Assembly (NCBI GenBank): GCA_916610825.1
Contig: OU744451.1
Location: 4,305,345-4,369,344 of the forward strand
Reading direction: 5' to 3'
DNA: 64,000 bases
Source: Haliclystus octoradiatus
Taxonomy: Eukaryota; Cnidaria; Staurozoa; Stauromedusae; Haliclystidae
Below the pieces are notes generated by a model that did no database searches, was not told where the DNA came from, and saw nothing but the letters and a program-made list of their open reading frames with translations. Made by a program: the position numbers and the translations under genes. This document shows, piece by piece, positions 51,729 to 62,370 of this stretch (within the stretch, counting starts at the first letter, position 1; every line of letters starts with the position of its first letter).

Positions 51729-52527
51729 GTAAAGAACAAACAGGATATTCTAAAATTTGAATTTGCAGAGCTGCTGAAACACATGAAAATTCGAATTTGT
51801 GTGTGAGATTATTAAGGTCTGCTAAAACAACATGATAATAGAATAGAATACTGTTTAAAGACCGTGAAAACTTGGGTAAATAAATTATATCTTATTGTAT
51901 CAACACTTTAGCCACTTTTCGGCGAATGTGCGTTATGCGTAATTACTCTGAAACTTTTGATATCAAGAATCCAGACAGAATATGAGTAACTTGAACTTGA
52001 AGCATGCTTTGTATTTTGGTTTGTGTCACAATTTCACTGAATGAGTTTAGCAAGATATGATCATGTGAAAAGGGAATTACGAATACTGGAAATAAAACTT
52101 ACTTTCTTGTACTTGAGTCTCTTGTTCTCCACCTCCAGCACCATTGCCTTTGATTATTTCTACAAAATTCTCTGGAAACATTCCCCTTTTCCCATCAACT
52201 TCACCTTCCCACCAGCCTCCATTTTGACAGTCAATACTTTTAACAACATCACCAACTGCCAAACTCAGCTCATCTTCTTGCTCCGCCGTATATTCAAATA
52301 AAACCGTTGCATCCACTAAAAAAAGACATAAACTGGGTATTAACAGGTGAATTTAATGTACACAAACCAACTTAAATTATTTCAATTGCGAAACTATAAA
52401 GGCAAGCTTAGCAAGACAAAGTCCATGAGAGAATTTCAGAAATAACAATACGTAAGTGAACTATTAATTTACATTCAATAATTACTTGGAGATAAAATAA
52501 TGACTTACCCATTTCCAATGTACCCAT
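40048..52527 (-). CDS. CD2AP/CIN85 (SH3KBP1)-type adaptor, three SH3 domains, 11 exons
   Basis: Exons 5' to 3' (minus): 52527-52509, 52315-52103, 50415-50113, 49526-49309, 49081-49045, 47355-47105, 46516-46444, 43091-42666, 41880-41774, 41546-41481, 40320-40048. All join in frame: 1,986 nt, 661 residues (human CIN85 is about 665). Start ATG in a 19-bp first exon (MGTLEM). SH3-1 ~7-62 (ELSLAVGD, GGWWEGEVDGKRGMFPENFV), SH3-2 ~87-138 (GWWEGNLNGKSGAFPSNFV), SH3-3 ~279-332 (GWWEGELKGKKGVFPNNFV). Proline-rich ~372-513 with SH3-ligand stretches. Residues 526-542 (LQNINKSRVKGPGKNLP) fit the capping-protein-interaction spacing L-x-H-x-T-x2-R-P-K-x6-P with changes. C-terminal coiled coil ~602-661. The family links receptors, Cbl-type ligases, endocytosis and actin capping. 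Invertebrates usually have one CD2AP/CIN85 gene, so no vertebrate symbol is chosen. Confidence 0.93.
40850..40960 (+). mobile_element. tRNA-like SINE fragment (second family)
   Basis: A-box-like TTAGTGTAGTGGCTAGGGAG, B-box-like GGATTCAATCCCTGGCC, then CTATTGGTTGGCGT as at 30546. Confidence 0.55.
42233..42566. mobile_element. CCCGGGGGG-family MITE, 334 bp, copy 5
   Basis: Ends CCCGGGGGGCAACTTC and GTTAACCCCCCCCTCCGGGG; perfect duplication CTCGAAAA at 42225-42232 and 42567-42574. Confidence 0.88.
43722..43850 (+). mobile_element. Family B hammerhead repeat
   Basis: About 130 bp: GCACCGAAGTTGTCACCATTG, ATGCCTGACGAGCTACGACA, the hammerhead, then an AT-rich tail. It lies in an intron of the adaptor gene, antisense to it. 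Relatives are at 38533 and fragments at 37890 and 53935. Confidence 0.7.
43792..43836 (+). ncRNA. Complete hammerhead ribozyme, type I (family B)
   Basis: Stem I GGTCT (43792-43796) pairs with AGGCC (43832-43836). Core CTGATGA 43797-43803, stem II GTTCC/GGAAC with loop TTGGCA, GAAA 43820-43823, mini stem III AC/GT with loop ACGT, cleavage predicted after C43831 (GUC). Every invariant base is present. Confidence 0.85.
44236..44658. mobile_element. CCCGGGGGG-family MITE carrying an insertion
   Basis: Left end CCGGGGGGGACTTTGATAC, inner TGTACGGGGACGTGC. The phrase CGGTGTCAATTT occurs at both ~44320 and ~44530, bracketing about 200 bp with a family A-like body (GTGCTCAATTTTGGG..., GAGACAAAGATGAGGC); it may be the duplication made by that insertion. 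Confidence 0.55.
45398..45679. mobile_element. hAT-type MITE (CAGAGCCATC family), 282 bp, copy 3
   Basis: Perfect duplication GTCATTCC at 45390-45397 and 45680-45687; same orientation as 23446. Confidence 0.92.
46013..46170. mobile_element. CAGGGTCCGAC MITE, copy 1
   Basis: Left end CAGGGTCCGACAGAAGTAG, right end CTTTTGCCAGACCTT; body shared with 47388. No clear duplication; right end degraded. Confidence 0.65.
46181..46410 (+). mobile_element. 5'-truncated SINE with a 38-bp internal duplication
   Basis: Lacks the tRNA head. Its first 38 bases (TCGCTGCGCATTGAAAATCA...) are repeated exactly at 46219-46256. It ends in the family tail GGTGCCTTCGGTAGGGCGGC. Confidence 0.85.
46886..46982. mobile_element. 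97-bp hairpin, minimal hAT-like MITE
   Basis: CAGCCTGCGCGCAGATCTTA at the left mirrors TAAGGTCTGCGCACAGGCTA at the right. Flanks GTGGTACC / GTGGTAAC (7 of 8). Confidence 0.65.
47388..47559. mobile_element. CAGGGTCCGAC hAT-type MITE, 172 bp, copy 2
   Basis: Perfect duplication GTCATCAT at 47380-47387 and 47560-47567; right end TTTTGTCGGACCCTG. Confidence 0.88.
47575..47800 (+). mobile_element. 5'-truncated SINE
   Basis: Begins in the body (GTCCAGAGGAAATTGCATTG) and ends GATAGGGCGACACCGTCTAC. Confidence 0.85.
48134..48348. mobile_element. CAGGGTCCGAC hAT-type MITE, 215 bp, copy 3
   Basis: Perfect duplication GACATGTT at 48126-48133 and 48349-48356. The body is inverted and collinear with 49860-50077. 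Confidence 0.92.
48551..48816. mobile_element. Diverged CAGAGCC-family MITE
   Basis: CAAAGCCATCTATTTACAAG at the left and a degraded mirror GTCCCAACTCTTATAAACAG at the right; body like 38020-38200. Confidence 0.65.
49860..50077. mobile_element. CAGGGTCCGAC hAT-type MITE, 218 bp, copy 4
   Basis: Perfect duplication TTTGTACT at 49852-49859 and 50078-50085; only about 35 bp from the SH3-2 exon end. Confidence 0.92.
50495..51359. mobile_element. 865-bp non-autonomous hAT-like element
   Basis: Ends GAGGGATGTTAGTAAC and AACATCCCTG with flanks GTTATGAT / GTCATGAA (6 of 8). Subterminal zones are packed with AAGTAACG / CGTTACTT. The core (50741-51090) matches the 4200-5033 element (e.g. TCTGTTCGATCAATTAA, GCGTAACTTGAGA). 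Confidence 0.85.
51474..51728 (+). mobile_element. tRNA-derived SINE (third type) with TTA tail
   Basis: The first 72 bases fold as a full tRNA cloverleaf: GCACTGG/CCGGTGC acceptor, D arm with GCTCAGTGG, anticodon stem TCCGC/GCGGG, T arm with GTTTGATTC. The anticodon loop would read TCT but has C instead of T at position 33. It is followed by ~110 bp of non-tRNA body and a (TTA)n tail, so it is a SINE head rather than a working tRNA gene. Confidence 0.75.
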
Positions 52528-53503
52528 TTCGTTTAATATCTAATCAATCCATTAACGTTTTAAAATTAAAACCTTCCTATCATGAAAGTTGATCTGCCAT
52601 TTTCACGCTGTTGTGGAGTGAAGCCGACATTATGATCAACACATTGGAAAACCGGGGGTAGTCTGTCGATGAGTGATGTTAATATGCTAAACATAATATA
52701 TGGAATAAAAACAAATTTGTGATCAATAAGAGCTAAAATTTATGACAGCTAATTGAAAAATTTAATCTTTCATTCAAAGTATATTATTCAAAGTTTTATT
52801 GATACATAATTTCCCTAGCGGTTTCGTTTCTTGAGAGGAGTAGTTCCCCGTTAAAATGAGTAAATACGGAAGTGTGGGAAGTACTGAATTTCATTTTAGA
52901 AGACTATTTCTATCTACGTCAGAAATAAAGACTGGATTTCAAAAATATTTTAGATCAAAAAATTAATGAAAACCCAGATCATATGGAAATTATTTCAGTC
53001 TTTGATCTTTTTGGAAAATCAATCTAACAATATTTATCTGCTCATTTGCTTTTTAATGATGTAAAAACACATCGACGCTAAATACCTAAATACAAACAAA
53101 CATATTATCAGTTTCAAAACGAGACTGGGTGCGGTTTTATTTTCTTTGTATTATGCGTTGGTAAACGAAACTAGCAAAATTGATTGCAATTTTGCTCAAT
53201 TAATAAGCAGTTTGGAAAGCCAATATATTAGATAATGAACTTTTAATTATCCCGCATTTTAAATGCCTGCACAGAAGTCTATTCTAATTTTTAAACCTAA
53301 ATTTGTATGCAATTATCCAAGGGCCAGGCAGTTATCAAATCTAGATATATCCAATCTTCCACGATATATGTTGATTTCGGATTTATATTTAGATTGATAT
53401 CAGTCCCTAGCCTTTCAGACCCCTTCCTTGCAAATAGTTCCTTGATATCCGATATCCGAATGATATACCAGTTCACTATTCACTGTTGCAAATACTGTCA
53501 GAC
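52528..53503. other. Upstream of the adaptor gene
   Basis: Should contain its promoter; no clear core element or repeat end seen. Confidence 0.4.
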
Positions 53504-53611
53504 AAAATTTACTTTATTGTATTTTGGTCTCTTTGTTCTCCACCTCCGGCCAGCAACATGACCTTAACAAAATTCCCCTTTTCCAATTTACTTTTATCAT
53601 TTTGACACCAT
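53504..53611 (-). pseudogene. Decayed duplicate of the SH3-1 exon
   Basis: Plus-strand ACTTTATTGTATTTTGGTCT, CTTTGTTCTCCACCTCCGGC, AACAAAATTCCCCTTTTCC and ATTTTGACA align in order with the SH3-1 exon and its donor (52098-52240), with small deletions and many substitutions. The reading frame is lost. It lies about 1.2 kb upstream of the real exon. Confidence 0.65.
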
Positions 53612-54221
53612 GGCCCCCAGATACCCGGGAAATAACCAGACGCTAGGCAAGATCCTCTTTCTTATGTTGCCGCTCCATGTTGCCGGCACATAGGTCACAT
53701 GGTATGCTGTGCTGTGTATGCTATGGAGTTCTGACGAAATGGCACAAAGGGTAACGGCGTTAGTAGTTAGTAGTAGTAGTAGTTTTGTTTATTAATGACA
53801 TTTAAACGGTAAAGTACAAGCGTAATACGTTTACATTAATTTGAATGGTATTCGTAAAAGCAACCGATTCTTGATGTCAGATTTGATCTATATACTATAT
53901 ACTGTATGAATTTTATAATGAATATCGTGACCAGGCAGACGCGTCAGACCAGTCCTTTTCACATGGGTACCCGCTATCTTGCATGGTATATAATATTACT
54001 TTGAAATTGATAAAAAGAGGGACGGGAAATGTTTTTAGCTCTTTCATCATTGGAGATCTTACCTGGAAAATGTTGATACAATTGCATGTGTAACATATAA
54101 TGAGTTACCACATATTACTAATCTTGATATGTAATCTCATTTATTTGATATAATGTTGGAGGCTGGCCACTGTCAAGGAGATGATGGCTTTGATACGCAT
54201 GTAATAATAATGGCAGGGCCT
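53612..54221. other. Intergenic
   Basis: A short AGT run at 53762-53782 and a fragment of hammerhead family B (GACGCGTCAGACCAG near 53938). Otherwise nothing recognised. Confidence 0.4.
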
Positions 54222-54528
54222 CCCGGGGGGTAACTCCACTAGGACGGCTGTACGGGGACGTGACACTTTTATTGGGTCCATATTCCAGCTGAGAAAAAAC
54301 TTTTTGAGTATGAGATTTCAAATTTTGGAGCTTTTGGGTATCCTATTTTTGACTTCTTCAAGAATCTTTGAAAAAATTTTGCATCATTCTTGTGTATTTA
54401 CTTAAAATCAATCAACCTGCTAGAACTTTTTGGATAGCATCAACAGAATTTTTGGAACTTTTTGGGTACTTTAACTTTTTCCAAAGTGGCACCTCCCCGT
54501 CCCTAAAGAGCTGGAGTTACCCCCCGGG
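54222..54528. mobile_element. CCCGGGGGG-family MITE, 307 bp, copy 6
   Basis: Ends CCCGGGGGGTAACTCC and GGAGTTACCCCCCGGG; duplication CAGGGCCT / CAGAGCCT (7 of 8) at 54214-54221 and 54529-54536. Confidence 0.88.
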
Positions 54529-54536
54529 CAGAGCCT

Positions 54537-55501
54537 CTACATGACAGAAACAACCTTACTCGGTGATGGTTGAGTGATTTCCATATTGACAGGCGACATA
54601 TACAGATTTACAGGAAGTACATTTATAAAGACTAGAACATAATGCAAGCTCGCTACAACTGCACTATCGTCACCGAGCTTTTTCACGAATTTATCGTATA
54701 AGTAATATCGTCCGGGATTTTGCTCTTCATTTCACGAATTTGTTGTATAATACAATAATATTGGTCCGGGGAGTTGCCCGATTTGCCCCTCCATTTCGGA
54801 TATCAGAGATCATCTTCAGATATTCACTACACTATATACACAGGAATTATTGAAGCTATCGACAAAATAATACCAATCACTCAAATAAGTTTTTGATAAT
54901 TCACTTTAGGCTCTGTATATATATATAAATAACAAACAAATTTTCAATTAAATAATTGTATATACAAATTATTGTTTAAAGCATCGTAGCTTGAATTGAA
55001 ATAACATATACATTTAAATACATAAATATAATGCATATATGTACATAAATATTATACTACCACCCTTACCAATGATAATTTTTTATCACTATATATATAT
55101 GATCAAAACAATCAATGGAAGAATATATCAGATTGAATCAATCAAACCCTAAAAATGTATTTACATTAGAGTCGTAATAAATATATATATATATAGTAAT
55201 CAATCGAATGTCCTTACTAAATGACCCAACTGTCTCAGCTTGATATCTACATATGGCTGTTGCTATATTTCCAAGTAACTTCAATTGGACCATCAATTAT
55301 CAGCTGAGTATTTCTGTAAAGATTTGAAATAGCTTTATACTATATATCTCACAACACTATTATGATAGGAGTTATCGATCGACGGAATGACCGATCTGAC
55401 CGACTAAAAAGAGCTATTTTACCATCTCCTTTATTAGTGTTCATTCTTATAGAGTTTTTAATTCCCTATAAGCGAAAATTTACAAGCAATGTTGTTTGTA
55501 T
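54537..55501. other. 3' flank of the ETS gene
   Basis: AT-rich with (TA)n runs. A minus-strand AATAAA lies at 55430-55435, 67 bases past the ETS stop codon, and is a plausible polyadenylation signal. Confidence 0.45.
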
Positions 55502-58500
55502 TTAGAAGTCTGTAGGCGACGGCGTTTTAGAAGACCGTCCATCTGCGTATAATATAACATTCTTTCTCACACATGAACACGAACAGCATCGACAAGGAGT
55601 ATTATCCTCATCGCATACTTCTTTTTTAATGTTCATTTCATCATTTCTAGATTCTGTTTGTGTTGAGACATTTATCATTTCAATACGATCTCTTTGATAT
55701 CCTCCCCCTGGTGAATGGTAAACAACAGGATGACGATGATAATCCGATCCAGGTCCAGATGATGACGGATTCAAAAGCATAACTGGTAATTGAACTGGAT
55801 AAGGTACGGATGGTACGGTAACGTAATAACCACTTGGTGATGAATGTGATGCGGTATGTGGTGAAGATCCATCCTGCGGAATTGCGGGAACACAAGCACG
55901 CGGATAATTTGCAGGACATTCTCTATCGTTGCAACATAACGGAGCGGCGGATTGGCCATCTCTTCCGTTTAGCATAAAAGGTAAAACACCTGGTAATGAT
56001 CTCATACTACCATTTTCATTACCATCAACTAAGCTATCACGATCAGAACTATTGTTATCGTGACAACGTTGTTCATAGCGTATGTTATCATGCGAATCAC
56101 GTCTACAATGCGTACGAGAACGTGCAACCATGGTAACAGGTGAATCTGATGATGTAATTTTAGGCGAATGACATCCAGACAACGGCGGGGTTAAAGGTGT
56201 TGCGTAGGATGTAAGATTTGGATGTGGAACTGAGACAACGCGACGATGAGGCTCGTGATTATGATTTTTCATATTAACTAATGTTGAGCGAATTTCTGGT
56301 GAAGAAACGAAACGATAGACAAATCGTCTGCCATTCACCTGCAAAACAAAAGAATTACGCATGTTTGAAAATCAAATCGAATAACAGTATTTAGTATATT
56401 TAACTTTTAATTAAGAGCATTGACCAGTATTGTCGGCGAGGTGGTGGATTGACTACTGACTAGTCACTAACCCTCAAAATATCACTGGTGTTCAATTGAC
56501 TTGCTCAAGTCTCACTCCTGTGTTATTCCTATCTTGATGGATTGGGAATCTTGACCCGATTTCCAATCATGAAAATGTGGTAGCAAAAAGAAACGGGTCT
56601 TCAACCGATTTATGGTGTTGACGTAAACGAAATAAAAATAAATCGTGCCGATGTTGGCGAAATAAAAAGTCATTTGGACAGGGCTTTAAGATCTAGATAA
56701 ATTGACCATTGCAGAGATGTGGCTTTTATATACATGGCGCAGCCATCTATAAGCCTCCCTCTGTATAGTGGCTTACATAAAATGGTCATTATAGACAGGT
56801 GGCTTTCATATTCAGGGTTAATTCAATATAAAGCCCCTGCCAAATGACTTTTTATTTCGCCAACATTCCTGAATTCAACAAAATCCGATGAATGTTGACG
56901 AAATATAAAAAGTCATTTGGCCACCCTCACCTTTTCGGATTTTGTTGGCTGATGTTGAATTTGGATTTTGAATACATTCAAAAATTTCGCCAACATTCAT
57001 CGGATTTTGTTGAGTTCTATTGTTCTCTATCGATGTTGGCGAAGTGGCCAAATGACTTTTTATTTCACCAACATTGTTGGATTTTGTTGAAAATATGAAC
57101 CTTCATCTGATTGGTCAACAATGACGTAGCTTGTCTCAGGATTGGTGGGCTCGATTAACTAGCTTCCAAGCCTCAAAATACCAACCGCGCTGTTGACGAA
57201 AATTAACTCAACAAAATCCGATGAATGTTGGCGAAAATAAATAGTCATTTGGCCACCCTCAAGAGTGTGGCGAAACAACGCAAAAATCCATCGGATTTTA
57301 TCCGATGAATGCTAGTGAAATAAAAAGTCATTTGGCCGGGGCTTTACACTATGTCACCGAAATAGGCAAGCACTTGTGCTATGCTACATAGAGACTGCGT
57401 AGTACCAATTGGCCTACCTTTTGAATGATATTCTTTCCGTAATAGTATCGCAGAGCACGACTAAGTTTATCATAATTCATGCCATCTTTATTTTTACGAT
57501 GACCCCATCTCTTTGCAACTTCTTCACTATTGATTAATTTAAATTCACCATTTGATTCATCTGTCCATTCTATTAACGATGAACATCTTTCATCCATTAA
57601 AAGCTCCAAAAGAAATTCCCAAAGATGAACAGAACGACGTGGACCTAGAATACGAATAAATTATTGATATAGTAATTAATACTGTTATATCTTGTAAGAG
57701 AGTGATTATAATATTCAACAGTTATTGATCGAAGGCGAAGTAAATATCGACTGATAACGACCGATATCCACCGATGTGACCGATATCCACCGATGTGACC
57801 GATATACATCGAAGCATGAGATCATTAACTGTTTTAGTCTATGATGATTGCCACTGGTCAATTTCAGAAAAAATTAATCATAACATGATGATTAATGTAT
57901 TTTGATTTTTAATGTATCAAAAACGTAATTTTCCAAGGCGTCTTTTTGCCATAACGGTTAGAAGACACAACGCGGTCAATATAGCTTGGAATTGACCGAA
58001 GTTCGACCATATTCGACAAATAGATTGTCTTGATTTCGTTAGATTTCCATATGGAACTTTTGTATTTTTCAATATGCGCACTGATCTATTTCAAATCTTG
58101 CAAAACGGAGATGTACAAAGCTAAGTCAAGGTCGTATGTCTAATTTTTGGTCACGACAGGTGAGATTGTATCGCGATCACTCGTGTATGGTCAAACATTA
58201 ATATAAATGGTACATAACCAGGAACTACTTATAAATCTTTTGGCCTTATTTGTTGGGAAATATATGTTTCGTTTAGGGTTCCGCGTTCACGATAATTGCA
58301 TACAAATTGTTTTCAGTCTTCTATGAAAAACCACTTCTTTGTTGTCTGAGAAGTTTCAATAGCGATTCTCCTGTCATGTGAGATTTGGCATTTATATTAT
58401 CAGGTAAAAATAAAACGTAAATTTTAAAATCTTATCGAAACGGAACTGAAATCATCTCTCACAGTCTATGATCGATTAATATCACCACATTGCAAATGAC

Positions 58501-59245
58501 AAATGCTAAAAAAAACTCTGGCATAGAAAATAAAATAAAATGAGAAAAACGTATTCAGGACTATTTCCGATGTATATTCGCTTAGCCGGATAGAATTTTG
58601 TCTAGGTCTGTTCACTAAGATTTAATGCTATAGGGTGCGGTGACGATGGTGAAACTCAGTTTATGCTACTAAAAACCCTTTGATATCTCATGTATTTCTT
58701 AATAAATTATATTCATTTCAAGCACAGAAAAGGTTTCCTAATGGTGTGGGTATAGTTGACTTAGACGTTATAAACTTTTTGTTTCGCACAAAAGGAGATA
58801 CGAATTTTTATAATTCTGACAAAGTCACTTTTTTTTCTACATCAAGCTCTGTTATCGTTCCGGTTGTCGTTCTGAATTTTAAAAAGAGAATAATGGAAAA
58901 TAGCATACTTTCGAATTAAATCTCAGTTTATATGCGTCCAAATTAAATTCAATCCCTTGTCACCATTTAGGGACGGCACATTCCTATAATGTGACTGTCT
59001 ATATTACTACTACCATTTTTCCTCATAATTAATTAATATCAGCTTTCCGCATATCTGTGTTGAAATGTTTTCGTTTCGTGTGACACGAATCGTGTGTACT
59101 ATTATAATATATATATTATTATCTACCATATTTATCATTAATTACCTTGTGAATTTCGTTTGTCTTTATATGATAATCCTACTGTATCGTCCATTTCAAT
59201 TGATGTTTCCATTCTTTCGATTTGAACTTCTGCAACATCAGCCAT
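55502..59245 (-). CDS. ETS-domain transcription factor, ELK/TCF-like, 3 coding exons
   Basis: Exons (minus) 59245-59146 (from ATG), 57644-57418, 56338-55502; in frame, 1,164 nt, 387 residues. ETS domain about residues 38-122: [71 protein letters not shown], then VSSPEI. The RALRYYY recognition helix with its two invariant arginines is intact. [12 protein letters not shown], the NIIxKVNG wing and VSxPEI resemble ELK/SAP-1 proteins, but the 33-residue leader before ETS and the low-complexity Ser/Pro/His C-terminus give no B-box or D-box that I can see. An IKKEV sequence near the end could be a SUMO site. The first exon is open upstream of the ATG to its acceptor at 59270, so an extra upstream coding exon cannot be excluded; a donor at 60653 may end a 5' UTR exon. 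Confidence 0.9.
56440..56700. mobile_element. Eroded AAATGACTTTTTATTTC-family MITE
   Basis: Ends in GATGTTGGCGAAATAAAAAG and TCATTTGGACAGGGCTTTA, the mirror of the end at 56828; the left half is degraded (CACTAACCCTCAAAATATCAC, also seen at 36176). Confidence 0.55.
56828..57343. mobile_element. Composite inverted-repeat MITE array in the ETS intron
   Basis: Outer ends AAGCCCCTGCCAAATGACTT and AAGTCATTTGGCCGGGGCTT. Inside, the module TTTCGCCAACATTCATCGGA / TCCGATGAATGTTGGCGAAA recurs about six times in alternating orientation. The flanks TATAA/TTTAC leave the duplication unclear. Confidence 0.7.
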
Positions 59246-59269
59246 TCCGTCAAATAAATGTTCTTCGTA

Positions 59270-62200
59270 CTGAAACATTAAGAATTGAATTTATTTTCAA
59301 AACACAATAAAAATAAGAAAAATTAATTAATTAATAAATCAGAATTTGTTTGGTTGGTGGTGACAAGTTGTAAAATTAAATAAATAAATGGGAGCGTACA
59401 GTAACGTTACAAAGAATTATACATATATAATTATACAAAGAATAATTGTTAATTTTTAAATAATTTCGAATTGAACAAACCTCAAATCTCCTGTCAAAAT
59501 CTAGATGTCTATTAAATTAGTTTCCTCTAACAACAAAATTACGGATACTTAATTATAAATGGTAGTCGGCAGGAAAGTCATGTCCGGCTAAAAAATGCAG
59601 CAATATATTTTGCAGAACAGAAAGCAGTAGTATTGTTCAAATTGTTTTTGATAAAGAACGACAAAGTACAACTAGCTTTCGTCATATCATTGTTTAGAAA
59701 TTTGAACTTCCGGATCGTATCGAAAGAGAACAATAGGAATCATAAAGTAGTTATGAGTAAAGCACGGAAAATGTTTGTTTCTCACGCGAAATAAAACAAA
59801 AGCAATATGGCGACTGGAAGCGAACAGGAATGGCGTAGTTTTAATACAAAAAGCCATGCAGCTGTTCACGAAATATTATTTATGTCAAAATAAAATTACA
59901 ATTTCACTTTTAACAAGGTGTAATTTGAGCAAGTATGTGCTGAATGTACAAATTTGTACAATGTTTTTATAACTTTTCGCATGATTCTGTTAGGACCTCT
60001 AGCAGACGGTGTGAAGTGCTTCCGGGATAAAAAATTATTCTGGAACAAGAAAAACGTAGCAGAAGTCGCATAACAACTTATCCGATGTACAAAACACAAA
60101 ACAATCGAAAATATAATTCTAGATTGTAGAATATTTAGAATATAATTATTTAAAATAATGTGAAAAATATAGTTTAAAAACATATTTTGAAAGAAATGTC
60201 TCCGCTGTTTTCTCGCCGCATAAACATTATTTGCAACAACATGCAGCTGTCTCAATGGAGAGCACGTTGTGATACTTTAACAAGTAGTACAAATACAACA
60301 CAAGACAAACAACAAATATAGCAATGAAATATGATCGGGTTTGTAGTATCAAGCCAGAAATAGTCCTAAGAACTGTGTTTATTAAGTACTGATGACAAGT
60401 TTAATCTCACTGGAAGTAGCTGATGTGTGAAAAAGTTGTTGGCAAGTAATTGAGAATTCAATTCATCAGAGATATATCATTAGACACGATATGAATATAA
60501 CGGTGGTATTATTTAAGAATTATAACATGTGATTTCAAAAGTTTAAAATAACAAAACACATTTTCTTCACAATAGATATCATACTATGATGATGAATTCC
60601 TATAACATTTTTATAATAAAAATCTCATATTTCTTGTGGATTAACTAGCTCACCTCGTAGCTTCCGATTTCTGGTTATTCTCCTTGAGTTTATTTGGTCA
60701 AAATGATAGTTTGATCAATTTGAAGAAATAAACTAGCCTTCTTGTCGTCGTGAGTTGATTTCAAATGGATAGGAAGCGACTTTACGATTGATTTTTACGA
60801 CACGACGACACGAATCTTCCGGTTTATTCAACTAAAACATGATTGCTTTCCTTTGAAGAAGAAAAACCTGTTCCGCACGGAAACCCCCTTTGTTAAAAAA
60901 TTCGTTTTCAATTTTGTTCAAAATTTGCATGAAAATAGATAGGCTTCCGAAAGTGAACTGTTGTCCGGAAGTGCGATTAAAATTTGACGAGATTCTGTAA
61001 CGCGCTTGATGTTTTGTTCAATTCGAAATCTTTATTGTTCCGGCGCAGATGTTTGTTAAAGACATAGAACAACAAAGTAAAGAAATGTGTTTGCAGAGAC
61101 AGCGTGTTATTTTGACATGAACCGAGACTCACGCTAAAAATAAAATACAACATGTAGCATTCATATGTCCACATATATTGTACAGGTTTTGTTATGGCAC
61201 AAATTGTGAATCCATAGATATATATTGTTACAATTATAAAACAATGCGTGACAGTACTGAATTTCATGCCATGAATGAAATTCTGAAAGCGGAATCCCAT
61301 CAATAATTTTGAACTTTTGATCCACATGCAAAGCAAAGTTACTAAATGTTCAGTCCTAGTATTAAAGATATGAAGACAATAATTAATTAACGCTGGATGT
61401 CCACTCTCTAATAAGTAACAACGTGGAGAAACAAATGCCTTGTAGTCATATGTTCCAATTCCAGTATTTTACAGATTTCACTGCCCTTTTTTTCCCACAA
61501 CCGACAACAATTTTTAAAACTGTCAAATCGTAGAAGGCCACGGAACAAAATTAAAAGGCAGTAGTGAAGAGTGCCATGGTATTGTAATATTCAGAAAACA
61601 ATGCAGCAATATTTTTGAGATGGATTTTAGAATATTTTATACCCCTGTCAAATATGTAATATCACGTCCCTTGTCCCCGCAAAACACTTGAATGTTGATT
61701 AACTAATTAATGATTATTTTTTTAATTTTGTAAAATCGATAAACTGTACGTCCCATATCGTTAGAGACTTGCTTAATGAAAAACCGGGTCATAAATTACT
61801 AGTCTGGCTATTGCATCTTACATTAAACCAGACGCTACCAGAGTGATATTCTAGTGAGTTCTAGTAATTTGAAATAACTTTATGAAATTTTGATCTGCAG
61901 GCGAGATTTTGTGAATGAGAAAACTAGCATAAATTAGGAGTACAATATTATTGCAGCCACAACCGGGCAATCTAAAGTCAAACTATGTATGTAATTTAAT
62001 CTGCATATTTCAGACATGAAGGATGGAATTGTAAAAATTGTAGAACGCGATGAAAGAGATGGGCTGCTTAGCCCTTCATTCGAAGCCGAAGACAGACAGT
62101 TATCATTTTTGGACTGCAGAATAGTATTGAGTTTATATTATTTGAGTTTGAGGCAAAGCAGTACTAACAACTGTCGTCATGGTAACGTAGGCCGCTGTCC

Positions 62201-62370
62201 CTTTTCGCAGTCATCGCATATCTATTGATGGCGGTCGGTCGATGAAGGAAAGCTAATATAACTGAAGAGTATTTTATTTTGTACAATTTTGTCGCTATTT
62301 TCTCAATTTGCGACATAAGTAAGCCCTTAAAAGACAAAAGTAATATTTATATAGTCGATCGGAAGCAGTT
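59270..62370. other. Region between the ETS gene and the next gene
   Basis: Probably holds both divergent promoters. A possible 5' UTR splice donor of the ETS gene is at 60653 (minus). A 70-codon plus frame at 62016-62228 opens after an acceptor-like TATTTCAG (61986-62013) and could be an exon (MKDGIVKIVERDERDG...), but no partner exon fits. No repeats recognised. Confidence 0.35.

Noticed and set aside
54800..54830. Minus-strand CTGAAGA...GAAA possible hammerhead
   Set aside because: Stem II and stem III do not pair properly and no cleavage site follows.
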